Assembly (NCBI GenBank): GCA_900544425.1
Contig: UQUX01000100.1
Span: 1 to 6,103 of the forward strand
Reading direction: 5' to 3'
From: an uncultured Collinsella sp.
GTDB lineage: Bacteria > Actinomycetota > Coriobacteriia > Coriobacteriales > Coriobacteriaceae
DNA length: 6,103 nucleotides
The notes beneath the pieces are model-generated. The model did not search any database. It saw nothing but the letters and a program-made list of their open reading frames with translations, and was not told where the DNA came from. A program made the translations under genes and the position numbers. Positions 5,045 to 6,103 of the stretch are shown here, piece by piece (positions within the stretch are counted from its first letter, which is position 1; the number at the start of each line of letters is the position of its first letter).

Positions 5045-6103
5045 ATGGCAGCTGCCGATCCCAAAAAGAAAAAGAAGAAGCGCAAGAAGAAAGAGTCCCT
5101 TGAGCATAAGCGCAACCGTATCCTGGTAGCGCTAGGCATATTTGCGGTGGTGTACGCCCTCGACGAGCTCGGTACCCTTACCGCCGCATTCGGCACCCCG
5201 GGTGACGTCTATGCCAGCTTCGTGCTGTTCCTGGTGCCGTTCCTAATTGCCGGCTACGACGTACTCCAGAAGGCGTTCAGCAACATCCGCCGCGGCAAGG
5301 CCTTCGACGAAAGCTTCCTCATGGCCGTCGCGACCATCGGCGCATTTGCCATGGTGCTCTTCCCCGACACCGATCCGCACATGGCCGAAGGCGCCGCCGT
5401 CATGCTGTTCTATCAGGTTGGCGAGCTGTTCCAGGCATATGCCGTGGGCAAGAGCCGCAAGTCGATCAGCGCCATGATGGACATCGCGCCCGATTACGCC
5501 AACATCGAGCAAGCCGACGGCACACTCGAGCAGGTCTTCCCCGATGACATCGCCGTCGGTACCGTCATCGTCATTAAGCCCGGCGAGCGCGTGCCCATCG
5601 ACGGCGTCATCGTCGAAGGCGAGACACAGCTCGATACCGCCGCCCTTACCGGAGAGTCGGTCCCCCGCCCGGCCAAAACTGGAGACGATATCATCAGCGG
5701 CTGCATCAACATGACGGGTCTCCTCCACGTGCGCACCACCAAGCCCTTTGGCGAGTCCACCGTCGCGCGCGTCCTGGAGCTCGTAGAAAACGCTAGTGAG
5801 GAGAAGGCACGCACCGAGAGCTTCATCACGCGCTTCGCCCGCATCTACACGCCCGCTGTCACCGGCGCGGCCGCGGTGCTCGCGCTCGGCGGCGGCTTGG
5901 TCACCGGCGCCTGGTCCGACTGGATCCTGCGCGGCCTGACCTTCCTCGTCGTCAGTTGCCCATGCGCGCTCGTGATCAGCGTGCCGCTCAGCTTTTTTGG
6001 CGGCATCGGTGGCGCATCCAAGCTGGGCGTCCTCATCAAGGGCTCTAACTACCTCGAGACGCTCGCCGATGTGGACACCGTCGTCTTTGACAAGACCGGC
6101 ACG
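5045..6103 (+). CDS. P1B-type Zn/Cd-exporting ATPase, 3' end cut by the window
   Basis: The first 353 residues are present, open to the last base. After a Lys/Arg-rich tail (7-24) come membrane helices at about 26-43, 55-72, 90-107 and 113-132, then the actuator domain with PGERVPIDG (about 179-187) and TGES (202-205). Two more helices follow, the second with the metal-binding CPC (C305-P306-C307). The window ends at the phosphorylation motif DKTGT, with D349 as the acceptor Asp. CPC together with SVPLSFFGGIGGASK after it fits the ZntA/CadA (Zn, Cd, Pb) branch rather than the copper branch. A typical family member has a further 270-300 residues (P and N domains, two more helices). There is no N-terminal HMA domain; the separate HMA gene upstream may replace it. 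The start is set by GGGAGGT at 5031-5037, seven bases ahead of the ATG. Operator O3 precedes it, implying metal induction. Confidence 0.93.
   Translation, partial: MAAADPKKKKKKRKKKESLEHKRNRILVALGIFAVVYALDELGTLTAAFGTPGDVYASFVLFLVPFLIAGYDVLQKAFSNIRRGKAFDESFLMAVATIGAFAMVLFPDTDPHMAEGAAVMLFYQVGELFQAYAVGKSRKSISAMMDIAPDYANIEQADGTLEQVFPDDIAVGTVIVIKPGERVPIDGVIVEGETQLDTAALTGESVPRPAKTGDDIISGCINMTGLLHVRTTKPFGESTVARVLELVENASEEKARTESFITRFARIYTPAVTGAAAVLALGGGLVTGAWSDWILRGLTFLVVSCPCALVISVPLSFFGGIGGASKLGVLIKGSNYLETLADVDTVVFDKTGT

Noticed and set aside
4259..5107. Minus-strand open frame (282 codons) opposite the repressor, HMA gene and ATPase start
   Set aside because: It runs across three well-supported plus-strand genes and their operators and has no recognisable domain.

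Overview
The window reads like a chromosome segment from a high-GC Gram-positive bacterium. The protein styles and the Shine-Dalgarno and terminator forms fit the class Coriobacteriia, and a gut Collinsella-like organism is my best guess. This comes from recognition of the protein families and was not checked by search.

Layout: (1) Positions 20-1114, minus strand: a polytopic ArsP_2-type putative heavy-metal/manganese exporter with a strongly histidine-rich cytosolic loop. It has a good promoter and a pair of 30-bp-spaced direct repeats upstream. (2) Positions 1287-2255, plus strand: a DEDDh (DnaQ-fold) 3'-5' exonuclease with an extra N-terminal region of about 130 residues. A very clear intrinsic terminator (2356-2390) follows it. 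(3) Positions 2391-2683: a structured, apparently non-coding stretch. (4) Positions 2684-3883: a 399-residue protein with an AbiEi-like N-terminal start and a Vsr/DUF559-type PD-(D/E)XK endonuclease core, visibly richer in AT than its neighbours. (5) Positions 3889-4133, five bases after its stop codon: a 245-bp element bounded by two 40-bp inverted repeats (37/40 identical). Each arm carries its own small dyad. This is the least explained structure in the window. (6) Positions 4221-6103, plus strand: a metal-efflux module made of an ArsR/SmtB zinc-type repressor, a 72-residue HMA metallochaperone, and the first 353 residues of a P1B-type Zn/Cd ATPase that runs off the end.

How the parts work together: the metal module is controlled by three copies of one ArsR-type operator (ATATGA-N8-TCATAT pattern). 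Two flank the repressor's promoter and start, and one lies just ahead of the ATPase. When the metal binds the repressor, both transcripts should be released. The separate HMA protein probably supplies metal to an ATPase that has lost its own N-terminal HMA domain and instead starts with a Lys/Arg-rich tail. The exporter at the left end is probably a second metal-homeostasis gene under different control. The nuclease gene plus the inverted-repeat element between these metal genes looks like an inserted accessory unit. Whether the two form one functional or mobile unit is my main hypothesis for follow-up.
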